Origin: Mycolicibacter arupensis
Lineage (GTDB): Bacteria; Actinomycetota; Actinomycetes; Mycobacteriales; Mycobacteriaceae
NCBI RefSeq assembly: GCF_002086515.1
Contig: NZ_MVHH01000040.1
Location: forward strand, 1 to 37,170
DNA: 37,170 nt
Direction: 5' to 3'
Shown: in pieces, positions 10,728-18,506 of the stretch
Numbering within the stretch: position 1 is the first letter of the stretch
Layout of the letters: every line of letters begins with the position of its first letter
Translations under genes and position numbers: made by a program
The notes under the pieces: generated by a model
What the model saw: the letters and a program-made list of their open reading frames with translations, nothing else
Databases searched by the model: none
What the model was told of the DNA's origin: nothing

Positions 10728-10778
10728 GAACGTGAAGTTGGCTTGACGTTCGGCGGTCGATCGTGAAGCCAACTTCAC
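10724..10778. repeat. Overlapping palindromes (copy 1 of an intergenic family)
   Basis: CGCCGAACGT at 10724-10733 pairs with 10746-10755. In an alternative fold GTGAAGTTGGCTT at 10732-10744 pairs with 10766-10778 (13 bp perfect). The two hairpins share an arm and are mutually exclusive. The element lies after ltp2 and may terminate the igr operon. It shares the GTGAAGnTGGCTT core and the TCGGCGG edge with the palindrome at 11691-11757. Confidence 0.75.
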
Positions 10779-10864
10779 GGTGGGCGGGGTGTGAATGCGA
10801 CAGGGTGTGGATAGATCAGCGGAGTGAAGTGACGGCCGGCGAAGCCGGGTGAGACGCTGCCGTC

Positions 10865-11704
10865 GTGGCGGACCCGTTCATCGGCAGTGAGGCGCTTGAG
10901 GCTGGACTGGTCACACCGGGGCGATTGATCACGGGTCACGCCAGGGTGTTTCGCGATGTTTACCTACACAGGGATATCGAGGTCACCGCGGTCGACCGGG
11001 CGAGAGCGGGGTGGCTCTGGTCCAAGCGGCAAGGTGTGGTCGCAGGCTTCTCGGCGTCGGCCCTGCACGGCAGTGAATGGGTAGGCGCCGACAGGCCCGC
11101 CGAACTCATCCACGGTAATCGGCATCGCGTGCCCGGGTTGCTCATTCGTGGCGACGCCTTGCGCCGCGATGAGATCCAGGAGATCGGCGGGGTGCCTGTC
11201 ACCACGCCGGCGCGCACCGCCGTGGACCTGGCGTGCTGGTATCGGACAGTCGAGGCGGTTGCGGGCCTGGATGCTCTGGCTCGCGCCGCCGAGTTCACAG
11301 ACGTTGATGTTCAACGGATTGTGGAACGTTGCGGTGGGCGACGCGGCATCGTGCGCGCGCGGGAGTCGCTGGGCCTGGTCGACGCCGGTGCGGAGTCGCC
11401 GAAGGAGAGCTGGCTGCGGGTCATCCTGATCCGGGCCGGATTGCCTCCGCCGGTCACCCAGATCCCGGTGTATGACAGCTATTGGCGGCCGTTCGCAGTT
11501 CTGGACATGGGTTGGCTGGAGGCGAAGGTCGCTGCGGAGTATGACGGTGGCACGCATCGGACGGACCCCATCCGCTGGCGCAGGGATGCGAAGCGTCATG
11601 AGCGACTCCAGCGCTGCGGCTGGATCGTCGTCCGGGTGTTGGCCGGTGACCGCGAAGGTGACGTGATCCGCCGGGTGCGTTCCGCCCTTGCCCGCCGAGC
11701 GTGA
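10865..11704 (+). CDS. AbiEi-like N-terminal / DUF559 endonuclease-like protein
   Basis: 279 residues from a GTG. The N-terminal half (about 1-150) is of the type annotated as AbiEi antitoxin-like: a winged helix followed by VFRDVYLHRDIEV, GFSASALHG and GVPVTTPARTAVDLACW. The C-terminal 110 residues match DUF559, a Vsr/PD-(D/E)XK nuclease-like fold: SPKESWLRVIL, then LDMGWLEAKVAAEYDGGTH, then RRDAKRHERLQRCGWIVVRV. Acidic residues of a metal site are intact in LDMGW and AEYDG. Such solo genes are common in mycobacteria and their function is unknown. No cognate toxin (AbiEii) is adjacent. The gene sits between two related palindromes, and its last residues (ARRA, stop) are encoded by the left arm of the second one, which hints at mobility. 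Not part of the sterol pathway. Confidence 0.75.
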   Translation: MADPFIGSEALEAGLVTPGRLITGHARVFRDVYLHRDIEVTAVDRARAGWLWSKRQGVVAGFSASALHGSEWVGADRPAELIHGNRHRVPGLLIRGDALRRDEIQEIGGVPVTTPARTAVDLACWYRTVEAVAGLDALARAAEFTDVDVQRIVERCGGRRGIVRARESLGLVDAGAESPKESWLRVILIRAGLPPPVTQIPVYDSYWRPFAVLDMGWLEAKVAAEYDGGTHRTDPIRWRRDAKRHERLQRCGWIVVRVLAGDREGDVIRRVRSALARRA

Positions 11705-11757
11705 AGGTGGCTTCACTCTGGAGGGTCGGGTGTGAAGGTGGCTTCACGCTCGGCGGG
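11691..11757. repeat. Composite palindrome (copy 2), likely terminator
   Basis: Outer arms of 16 bp (11691-11706 and 11742-11757, CCCGCCGAGCGTGAAG and its complement) enclose two direct copies of GTGAAGGTGGCTTCAC (11701-11716 and 11732-11747), each a 6-bp hairpin with a GTGG loop. The element contains the DUF559 stop codon and lies between that gene and the convergent PPE gene, so it is well placed as a bidirectional terminator. Confidence 0.85.
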
Positions 11758-11778
11758 AGGGGAGAGAGACCGCGGCGC

Positions 11779-13269
11779 TCAACCGTTGGTGGGTTCGGTC
11801 CAACTCTCGGGCAGCAGCGGCAGGGTCGGACCATCGCCGAGACCGCTGCCGGCCAGCGTGGCCAATCCTGTTGCGGGCAAACTGGTTTTGGCGTGCTTCG
11901 CGGCCAAGCCGAGACTCCCGGCACTGTGGTGCGATGCCCGAGTGACGGGAACCTCGGGTGCGCTGTCGGCATACACATAGACGTACTCGTCCGCGTGGCC
12001 GCGAGCGGCTCGGCGTCGCCGGGCCCGCGTCCGATCCCGGGCGGTCTGGGCTGCGGCGGCGGCCTCGGCGGCCGCTTCAGGAGTCGACGCCTTGTTCGCG
12101 GCGCGGCGGCGTGTGACGGCGGCGATCTGCCCGGTGGCTCCAGGAGGGCCGATCACGTAAGGCGGGAAGAATGCCGGACTACTGGGCGCTGGCGGAGCCG
12201 CGGGCGGTGCCGCAGCCGGCGCCGCGCTGGTGGTCGGCACTGACGCGGACGAGGGTGTAGCGGGTGCGGCGGAGCTGGGAGCCGGCGGGGTCGCCGAGGA
12301 CGTTCCCGCCGTGGGCAAGGCAAGGGTGACGGGTTCTGGGGCGGCGGTCAGGGCCGGTGCCGGCGATATACCGGCCAGGCCGGCCAGACCCGCGGCCCAG
12401 CCCAGATTCCCGATGGCCACGACCAGGGCCGGCTGGATCAGCGCGGGCGCGAACTGATTGAGCGTTGCGGCGATCTGCGCGGCGTGGAACGTCAGATCGG
12501 CGACGATCCACGACAGGTCGCTCATGAATGCGCCCGGATTGGTCATGAGGTCGTTCAGCAGGACTTCGGCGTAGTATCCCAACTCGCCCAGCACCGCCCG
12601 CCACCATGCCGGGTCGGTGGGGTCCAGTCCCTCGCTGGGGTGCTCGTGGTCGTGGTCGTCACCGCCGTGGTCGTGGTCGTGGTCGTGGTCGTGATCATCG
12701 TGATCGTCGTCGTCATGGTCGTGCTCATCGTGCGTCACGATGGCGGGTGCCATGGTGTCCTGCGGAGTCGATGCCAGTGCCGCGCCCGCGACCGCCTCGT
12801 AGGTGGTCATCGCCGTCGCGGCCTGGACCCACATGCGCACGTAGTCGGCTTCGTTGACGGCGATGGGAATGGTGTTGATGCCAAAGAAGTTGGTGGCGAC
12901 CAACACGCCGTGGATGGCGTGGTTGGCGGCCAGCTCGGGCAGCGTCGGCATCGCCGCCAACGCGCTGATGTAGGCCGCAGCCGCCATCTCGTGCTGGGCG
13001 GCATGGGCGGCGGCGTCCGCGCTGGCCTTCGCCAGCCACGCCAGGTAGGGCAGGTGCGCAACCAGATAGCTCTCGGCGCTGGGCCCCTGCCACGCGGTGG
13101 CTTCAGTGGCGGCCAGCAACTCCCGCAGGGCTTCGGCGATCGCGGTGTATTCCGCGCTCAGTGACGACCATGCGCCGGCCGCCGAGAGCAGTGGGCCTGC
13201 TCCGGGGCCACTGCTCAGTGCCGCCGAATGTACCTCGGGGGGCGAGGCCATCCACACCGGCGCGGTCAT
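11779..13269 (-). CDS. PPE-PPW family protein with His/Asp-rich insert
   Basis: 496 residues from the ATG at 13269 ([18 protein letters not shown]). The longer start at 13305 would place translation inside the operator. The PPE domain spans about 1-175 and includes WQGPSAESY. Residues 180-210 form an almost pure His/Asp tract with twelve His, a likely Zn/Ni-binding segment. A hydrophobic middle section (about 250-310) and a Pro/Ala/Ser-rich linker follow. The C-terminus has [12 protein letters not shown], and PLLPESW close to the end matches the PxxPxxW signature of the PPE-PPW subgroup. PPE proteins are type VII-secreted outer-envelope proteins, some acting in solute or metal uptake. M. tuberculosis has PPE63 at this locus, but I cannot claim orthology. 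A Zur-like box lies 21 bases before the start. A zinc-related role is inferred from tract plus box. Confidence 0.85.
   Translation of the reverse strand: MTAPVWMASPPEVHSAALSSGPGAGPLLSAAGAWSSLSAEYTAIAEALRELLAATEATAWQGPSAESYLVAHLPYLAWLAKASADAAAHAAQHEMAAAAYISALAAMPTLPELAANHAIHGVLVATNFFGINTIPIAVNEADYVRMWVQAATAMTTYEAVAGAALASTPQDTMAPAIVTHDEHDHDDDDHDDHDHDHDHDHGGDDHDHEHPSEGLDPTDPAWWRAVLGELGYYAEVLLNDLMTNPGAFMSDLSWIVADLTFHAAQIAATLNQFAPALIQPALVVAIGNLGWAAGLAGLAGISPAPALTAAPEPVTLALPTAGTSSATPPAPSSAAPATPSSASVPTTSAAPAAAPPAAPPAPSSPAFFPPYVIGPPGATGQIAAVTRRRAANKASTPEAAAEAAAAAQTARDRTRARRRRAARGHADEYVYVYADSAPEVPVTRASHHSAGSLGLAAKHAKTSLPATGLATLAGSGLGDGPTLPLLPESWTEPTNG
12643..12733. repeat. Imperfect GTGGTC/GTCGTG hexamer tract inside the PPE gene
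   Basis: The His/Asp-rich tract is encoded by near-perfect GTGGTC-type hexamers on the plus strand (GTGGTCGTGGTCGTGGTC and variants). Each 6-bp unit encodes one Asp-His pair, so slippage would change tract length without breaking the frame. Confidence 0.8.
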
Positions 13270-13289
13270 AGCGCACACCATATCGAAGA

Positions 13290-13304
13290 TGAAAGTCATT
13301 TTCA
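13290..13304. promoter_or_regulatory. Zur (zinc uptake regulator)-like box
   Basis: TGAAAGTCATTTTCA (reverse complement TGAAAATGACTTTCA) closely resembles the mycobacterial Zur/FurB box, remembered as TGAAAATnATTTTCA. Its AT-richness stands out in GC-rich surroundings. It ends 21 bp before the PPE start codon and about 44 bp from the end of the chsH3 gene, so it is positioned for the PPE gene only. The match to the consensus is from memory. Confidence 0.7.
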
Positions 13305-13347
13305 ATTAGGTGTCGCCGCGGGCGACCGGTGCAGTCTCCGGGGCGAA

Positions 13348-14208
13348 CTATGCCGAGACGAGCTCCACATCATTGAGAATGGCGGCGTCCTCGCGCGACG
13401 GTGCCACCACGTTGCCCACGAGCTTGCCGTCTTGCTTCCACAGTCGTGCCCGCAGGGTCTCGCCCGGGAAGACCACCCCGGCGAACCGAGCGCCGAACGA
13501 GCGCACCGCGCCGGCGTCACCGTCCAGTGCGGCGTCCACGGCCGCCTTGCCGGTCATGCCATAGGTGCACAACCCATGCAGGATGGGCCGGTCGAAGCCT
13601 GCGGCCGCGGCAAACGCCGGATCTGAATGCAGCGGATTACGGTCGCCGCAGAGCCGGTACAGCAGTGCCTGCTGTGGCGACACCGGAATGTCGATCTCGA
13701 AATCGGGCGTCCGCTCGGGCAATTCGCTGGCGGTCGACGGCCCCCGTTCGCCGCCGAAGCCGCCTTCGCCGCGGGCGAAGATGGACCGGTGCTGGGTCCA
13801 CAGCGGCGTGCCGTCGGTGCTGGTCACCGAGGTCTCCAAGACCACCACCGCGGCCTTGCCCTTGTCCCAGACCTCGACGATCCGACTGATGGCTCGGGCG
13901 CTGCCCGACGGCGGCAGCGGCGCGGGCACGGTGACCTTCTCCGAGGCGTGCAGGATCTTGGCCAGGTCTATCTCGATGCCCGGCCAGCTGACCTTGGGCG
14001 GGTTGACCTCGTTGAACGAGGCCGCGACGCAGCCGAAGGTCGGGAGCACCTGCGGGTTGCCGTCGACGACGTAGCTCAGCTCGCGCGGGTCCATCGGATC
14101 CGAACCGGCGCCTAGCGCCAGGTTGTACAGCTGAACATTCGTCGATGTCCAGGAGAATTCGGTGGCACCGAACTCCGCGCCCAGGGCGGCATTCAGGTCG
14201 ATCGGCAT
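13348..14208 (-). CDS. chsH3: Sterol side-chain enoyl-CoA hydratase (MaoC type), Rv3538-like
   Basis: 286 residues, the same length as M. tuberculosis Rv3538. Double hot-dog architecture. The active hydratase-2 motif is at residues 189-211, GDRNPLHSDPAFAAAAGF, with Asp189, Asn191 and His194 in place. ChsH3 is reported to hydrate the C24 enoyl-CoA of the cholesterol side chain with a stereochemistry different from EchA19. ATG at 14208, one base after the kstD stop (TGACATG), so it is the second gene of a kstD-chsH3 operon under the KstR sites upstream of kstD. Confidence 0.92.
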   Translation of the reverse strand: MPIDLNAALGAEFGATEFSWTSTNVQLYNLALGAGSDPMDPRELSYVVDGNPQVLPTFGCVAASFNEVNPPKVSWPGIEIDLAKILHASEKVTVPAPLPPSGSARAISRIVEVWDKGKAAVVVLETSVTSTDGTPLWTQHRSIFARGEGGFGGERGPSTASELPERTPDFEIDIPVSPQQALLYRLCGDRNPLHSDPAFAAAAGFDRPILHGLCTYGMTGKAAVDAALDGDAGAVRSFGARFAGVVFPGETLRARLWKQDGKLVGNVVAPSREDAAILNDVELVSA

Positions 14209-14209
14209 G

Positions 14210-15892
14210 TCAGGCCTTCCCCGCGATGTCGAGTGCGGCCAGGTAGCCGAAGGTCATGGCCGGTCCGATGGTGCCACCGGGGCCGGGATAGGTGTGACCC
14301 ATCACGGGGGCGCTGACGTTGCCCGCCGCATACAGTCCGGCGATGACGCTGCCGTCGTCGCGCAGCGCCCGGCCGTTCACGTCGGTGCGGATTCCGCCCT
14401 TGGTGCCCAAGTCGCCCGGAACCATCTTGGCCGCGTAGAACGGGCCCTGGGCGATCTGCCCCAGGTTGGGGTTCGGCTTGTTGGTCGGGTCGCCGTAGTA
14501 GCGGTCATAGGCGCTCTCGCCGCGGTGGAAGTCCTCATCCACACCGGCGCGGGCGAATTCGTTGAATCGCTCGACGGTCGCGGTCAGCGCGGCCACCGGC
14601 ACGCCGGTCTTGGTGGCCAGCTCGTCCAAGGTGTCCGCGGACACGATCACGCCGGACTCCAGCCATTTCTTCGGAATCCGTTGTCCCGGCTGCAAACCGG
14701 CGAAGATGTAGTTGTTGCGGTAGCGCTGATCGAAGATCAGCCAGGCCGGGATGTTCTCACCAGGACCGGGGCCCTGGCCGAATTCGCCGCCATACATGTG
14801 GTGGCAGGCCTCGACGTAGGGCATCGACTCGTTCATGAACCGCTTGCCGGCCATGTTCACGATGATCGACCCGGGGGAGTTGCGCTCCGAGAGCGCGAAC
14901 CACGGCGACCCGGGCAGCGGCACCGTCGGCCCCCACCAGGAGTCCTCCATGATGTCCAGGGCGGCACCGAGCTTCTCGCCGGCCAGGATGCCCTCGCCGG
15001 TGTTGGCCTTGGCGCCCACGGTCCACTCGGTGGTGATCGGGGCGCGCTGGTACTTCACCCGCATCTGTTCGTTGTGCTCGAATCCGCCACTGCCGAGGAT
15101 GACACCGCGCCGCGCGCGGATCAGCCGGGGCTCGCTCGACTCGGAGTCGCCGGTACCGCGAACGTAGACGCCGCGGACCACGCCGTCCTCGACGTAGAGA
15201 TCGGTGAGCGCGGTGTTGAGCTCAACGGGCACCCCGGCGTCGCGCAGGCCGATGCGCAGGGGGGCGATAAGGGCCCGCCCCATGCCGACCAGGTTCTTGC
15301 CGGTGGCCTGCGCCCACATGGTGCGGGCGCCGACCTTCAGGCTGCGCAGCACACCGCGCGGGTGCCGCTTGAGTTGGTTGAGCCGGACATAGTCCTGCTG
15401 CATGACCACCACGTTCAACGGCACCTTGCCGTAGGCGGGCTCCAGGCCGTTCATGTCGGCGCCCAGCTTCTTGGCGTTGAACGGCTTGGGCTCGATGGAG
15501 CGTCCGGTGGGCTTGCCGCCGGGCTGCTCGGGGTAGTAGTCGGCGTAGCCGGGGACCCAGCACATCTTCAGCGGCGAGTGCTTCAGCACGAACGACAACA
15601 TCTCCGGCCCGCGCTGCAGGTAGGTGTCGATCTTCTCGGCCGGAACCACGTCGCCGACGATGGTGTGCAGATAGGTGCGTGCGGCGTGGATGTCGTCTTT
15701 GACACCGGCGCGCTGCAGCACCTCGTTGTTGGGGATCCAGACGCCGCCACCGGAGCGTGCGGTCGAGCCGCCGTAGTGCGCGGCTTTCTCGATGACGATG
15801 GTGGACAGTCCCTGGTGGGCGGCGGTGAGGGCGGCGACCATCCCGGCGCCGCCGCTTCCGACCACGACGACGTCGTACTCCTGTTTGGCCAT
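14210..15892 (-). CDS. kstD: 3-ketosteroid delta-1-dehydrogenase
   Basis: 560 residues from the ATG at 15892 (MAKQEYDVVVVGSGGAG); a longer frame to 15970 would read through the operator. The FAD-binding GxGxxG is at the N-terminus (VVGSGGAGMVAALTAAHQG), followed by YGGSTARSGGGVWIPNN. The C-terminal GHTYPGPGGTIGPAMTFGYL carries the Tyr and Gly known in KstD enzymes to hold the 3-keto group. It inserts the C1-C2 double bond into 3-keto-4-ene steroids, which together with KshAB hydroxylation opens ring B. A KstR operator starts one base upstream of the ATG, so the transcript is probably leaderless or nearly so. Confidence 0.96.
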   Translation of the reverse strand: MAKQEYDVVVVGSGGAGMVAALTAAHQGLSTIVIEKAAHYGGSTARSGGGVWIPNNEVLQRAGVKDDIHAARTYLHTIVGDVVPAEKIDTYLQRGPEMLSFVLKHSPLKMCWVPGYADYYPEQPGGKPTGRSIEPKPFNAKKLGADMNGLEPAYGKVPLNVVVMQQDYVRLNQLKRHPRGVLRSLKVGARTMWAQATGKNLVGMGRALIAPLRIGLRDAGVPVELNTALTDLYVEDGVVRGVYVRGTGDSESSEPRLIRARRGVILGSGGFEHNEQMRVKYQRAPITTEWTVGAKANTGEGILAGEKLGAALDIMEDSWWGPTVPLPGSPWFALSERNSPGSIIVNMAGKRFMNESMPYVEACHHMYGGEFGQGPGPGENIPAWLIFDQRYRNNYIFAGLQPGQRIPKKWLESGVIVSADTLDELATKTGVPVAALTATVERFNEFARAGVDEDFHRGESAYDRYYGDPTNKPNPNLGQIAQGPFYAAKMVPGDLGTKGGIRTDVNGRALRDDGSVIAGLYAAGNVSAPVMGHTYPGPGGTIGPAMTFGYLAALDIAGKA

Positions 15893-15893
15893 G

Positions 15894-15907
15894 TAGAACA
15901 CGTTATA
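15894..15907. promoter_or_regulatory. KstR-type operator abutting kstD
   Basis: TAGAACACGTTATA matches TnnAACnnGTTnnA and lies one base upstream of the kstD ATG. It is part of a 19-bp stretch (15894-15912) repeated exactly at 18433-18451 in front of hsaE. Confidence 0.88.
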
Positions 15908-16030
15908 GAATTGCCCCGGCCGGACGCCAGTTGGGCCGGACGAACTTCGGGACCGGTCTGCGCACGGCATCTCTCTACCCTGCGAGTAATCCGGTGGTTC
16001 CGGCCTGGGTGCGGTGGTCCCCCGAATTAG

Positions 16031-16044
16031 TAGAACGTGTTGTA
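16031..16044. promoter_or_regulatory. Second KstR-type operator upstream of kstD
   Basis: TAGAACGTGTTGTA matches TnnAACnnGTTnnA; read on the minus strand it is TACAACACGTTCTA. It lies 139 bp upstream of kstD and 29 bp beyond the GH31 stop. It may be a distal kstD operator or a relic of the ancestral kstD-hsaE promoter. Nothing else is seen in 15908-16073. Confidence 0.75.
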
Positions 16045-16073
16045 GTTACACACACGGTTCTTGCGCTCGGTGA

Positions 16074-18305
16074 TCAGAACCCCGCGGCCGTGCAGCGGGC
16101 GAAGTACGGCAGGCTCGCCAGGGGCGCGGACACCGTAGCCTCCGACGGCCCGTTGTAGCTGCCGCCGCCGTCTTGGCGGTTCCAGCATCCGGGCGGGAAG
16201 TACACCTTTCGCGAGGTGGCGCCCTGGGTGACGACAGGGGCGACCAGGACATCGGGGCCGATCATCCATTCCTGGTCGGCTGCCCAGGCCTGCGGATCAT
16301 CGGGCGCGGCCAGCCACACCGGCCGCGAGAGCGGCACGCCGGTGCCGGCCGCGGTGGCCCAGGTGGCGGAGATCAGCGGGATGGCCCGCTTGCGCAGTTC
16401 GGCCAGCTGCCGGAAGTTGTCCAGCGTCTCCTGGTCGTAGTCCCACGGCATGTGGGTGCCGGAGTGGGCCCCGTGGACCCGCATGATCGGGGACAGCGCG
16501 GCCATCTGCGACCACCGCATGAACAGCTCCTTGGGCGTGGGGCCGGCCAGCAGGTCCTGGTATCCGCCGATGTCGGTGCCATAGCCATAGGCGCCGGCCA
16601 GGCCCCGGTTGAGCATGTCCGGGGTCAACGCGCCGAGCCCGGACGCTACCGAGAAATCGGTGCTCTCGTCGCCCGGGAAATTGCCGCCTTCATAGCCGGT
16701 CGACCCGGTATACCCTGCGCGGTTGTAGAACCAGATGTGCCGGCCCGGATGTGATTGCTCGAAGGACTCCACCGCTTCGCGTACGGCCTGCTGGTAGATC
16801 GCAGGGTAGGCGTTGTGCATGGTGGCCCCGGTCTGACCGTTGGCGAAGTGCATGTCGGGCAGGGTCTGCTCGCCGAAGTCGCTCATGAACCCGTCCGCTC
16901 CGGTTTCGAGCTGTTCGATCACCGTGTGCTGATACCAGGCCTTTGCGGCGGGGTTGGTGAAGTCGATGACGGCGGCCTGTCCGCCGAGCGCCTGGTTGGG
17001 GGAGCCGACGATGTAGGGCTTGCCATTGGCATGGGTTGCCACGTAGTTGTTGGCCACCGCGTACCGGTAGTCCTCCGGGGAAGTGTTGCGCAGCGGATCC
17101 ATGCTGACGAAGCTGCGGGTGTAGAGCAGCACGTGAATACCGTGCTCGCCGAAATCCCTGATGAGTTGACGCAGGACCGCCGGGTCCAGGGTCATCCAGG
17201 CCTCGGGGCGGTAGGCGGTGATCGGCAGGTTGTAGGCGACGATCTTGGCCAGGTCGCTGCGCACGACCTCGGCGTAGTCCGCTCCGGTCTGGCCGGTGAC
17301 GATGCGGCGGTCCAACTGCGTGCCCAGCGCCCATGCCGGCGGGACGCGATGTCGGCCGTTGGCGGCGCTGAGCGCACTGATCACCTGTCCCGGGTCACCG
17401 ATCGCGACCTCGTAGTCCAAGTGGGCGGCGGCGACGTTGACATGCCAGGCATCGGGGCGATCGGAGTCCAGATGCCAGTCGGCCAGCTCGGTCTGGCCCA
17501 GCACGAAGCCGTAGCCCGCGGTGGAGGTGAACTGTGGCTGCACGTAGTAGGCGGCCCGAGGACCGCCGGGGAACAGATAGTGCGGGCCGCCGGAGCTGGC
17601 CATCAGGACATTGAATACCGGTGCCAAGGGTCCGGCGCCGACGTTGGCCTCCTGCACCCAGTTGGTGAATCTGCCCCCACGCTGATCCAGTCCGTTGTGC
17701 AGGCCGCCGAAGCCGGCGAATCGCTCGCCGGCCGGCGACGCGAAACTGTCTCCCATCGAGACGATGCCCGCCGTGCTGCTGGGGATGACCGACACCCGTA
17801 GCCGGCCGGAGTCCTCGCTGAGCGTCACTCCCAGCGTGCGACCTGACGGGTCGTCGGTGCTCAGCGTCAGCTCCAGGCCCTGCGGCACGGGGCGAGTGGA
17901 AAGCACACCGGTGGCCCCGTACTGGATTCCGCAGCTGGAGGCCTCCCACAGGTCGCCCACCCACAACGGGCTGATCAGAAACGGCGTCGTCGAGGACGTG
18001 CCCACGGTGAACGTGAAGGGTGTGTAGCGGGTGGGAAACAGCCACTCGGAGGGGGTTACACCCAGAGGCTTCTGGACTTCGTTTTTGACCAGCCGTGGTC
18101 CACCGTTGCTGGGCACCTGCGTCAACACCGGTTGCCCTGCGGAGTTGAGCACTTGCATCGCAAACGGGGTCTGGTTGACGCGCACGGTGAATCCGGGACC
18201 GGCGTAGCTCAGCTCGCCGGGGTCCGGGAGTGCCGTGCTGGGTGGGATGACTGCGATTGCTGCAGCGGCGAGGCCGATACTGGTCACAACGGCCCTCAGC
18301 CGCAT
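16074..18305 (-). CDS. Secreted GH31 family glycosidase
   Basis: 743 residues with an N-terminal signal peptide (MRLRAVVTSIGLAAAAIAVI, cut expected near PSTA-LPDP, no lipobox). GH31 TIM-barrel catalytic residues are visible: nucleophile Asp476 in DGFMSDFGEQTLPD and acid/base Asp546 in NFPGDESTDFSV. GTDIGGYQDL and HGAHSGTHMPWDY follow. The DFGE followed by GATMHNAYPAIYQQAV is reminiscent of the sulfoquinovosidase/alpha-glucosidase branch, but I cannot fix the substrate. SD-like GGAGG lies five bases upstream of the ATG at 18305. I recall no GH31 gene at this place in M. tuberculosis, where kstD and hsaE are adjacent. A KstR site 128 bp upstream (18433) could regulate it. Its function with sterols is unknown; steryl glycosides are one speculative substrate. 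Confidence 0.88.
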   Translation of the reverse strand: MRLRAVVTSIGLAAAAIAVIPPSTALPDPGELSYAGPGFTVRVNQTPFAMQVLNSAGQPVLTQVPSNGGPRLVKNEVQKPLGVTPSEWLFPTRYTPFTFTVGTSSTTPFLISPLWVGDLWEASSCGIQYGATGVLSTRPVPQGLELTLSTDDPSGRTLGVTLSEDSGRLRVSVIPSSTAGIVSMGDSFASPAGERFAGFGGLHNGLDQRGGRFTNWVQEANVGAGPLAPVFNVLMASSGGPHYLFPGGPRAAYYVQPQFTSTAGYGFVLGQTELADWHLDSDRPDAWHVNVAAAHLDYEVAIGDPGQVISALSAANGRHRVPPAWALGTQLDRRIVTGQTGADYAEVVRSDLAKIVAYNLPITAYRPEAWMTLDPAVLRQLIRDFGEHGIHVLLYTRSFVSMDPLRNTSPEDYRYAVANNYVATHANGKPYIVGSPNQALGGQAAVIDFTNPAAKAWYQHTVIEQLETGADGFMSDFGEQTLPDMHFANGQTGATMHNAYPAIYQQAVREAVESFEQSHPGRHIWFYNRAGYTGSTGYEGGNFPGDESTDFSVASGLGALTPDMLNRGLAGAYGYGTDIGGYQDLLAGPTPKELFMRWSQMAALSPIMRVHGAHSGTHMPWDYDQETLDNFRQLAELRKRAIPLISATWATAAGTGVPLSRPVWLAAPDDPQAWAADQEWMIGPDVLVAPVVTQGATSRKVYFPPGCWNRQDGGGSYNGPSEATVSAPLASLPYFARCTAAGF

Positions 18306-18432
18306 CGCGCCTCCACGGGTTTCACAAAGTGGACGGTTGTCCGATCAGTTGTTTCACCGGCAGATCCTGGCGGCTGAAGATCACGTTGGCGTCGCTGCGG
18401 TACAACGGCCTCGTCTCAAGTGTCGGCGCTTT

Positions 18433-18446
18433 TAGAACACGTTATA
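18433..18446. promoter_or_regulatory. KstR-type operator between the GH31 gene and hsaE
   Basis: TAGAACACGTTATA, identical to the kstD-proximal site, lies 61 bp before hsaE and 128 bp before the divergent GH31 gene. The surrounding interval 18306-18506 holds no gene. Likely controls hsaE-hsaG-hsaF and possibly the GH31 gene. Confidence 0.88.
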
Positions 18447-18506
18447 GAATTACCGCTGAACGGCACGTTTTCACCCGCTCACCACCACCCGAGGGGACCA
18501 TCGAAG

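Noticed and set aside
10590..10778. 62-residue minus frame and similar small frames in the repeats around 10700 and 11700
   Set aside because: They translate the palindromes and tandem repeats only, and have no SD or family resemblance.
12643..12733. Hexamer tract as a possible CRISPR or non-coding array
   Set aside because: No spacers of unique sequence; the units encode the His/Asp stretch in frame with the PPE protein.
14162..16030. 622-residue plus-strand frame opposite kstD
   Set aside because: Shadow of kstD in the opposite strand; His/Gly/Val-rich without motifs, and it crosses operators.
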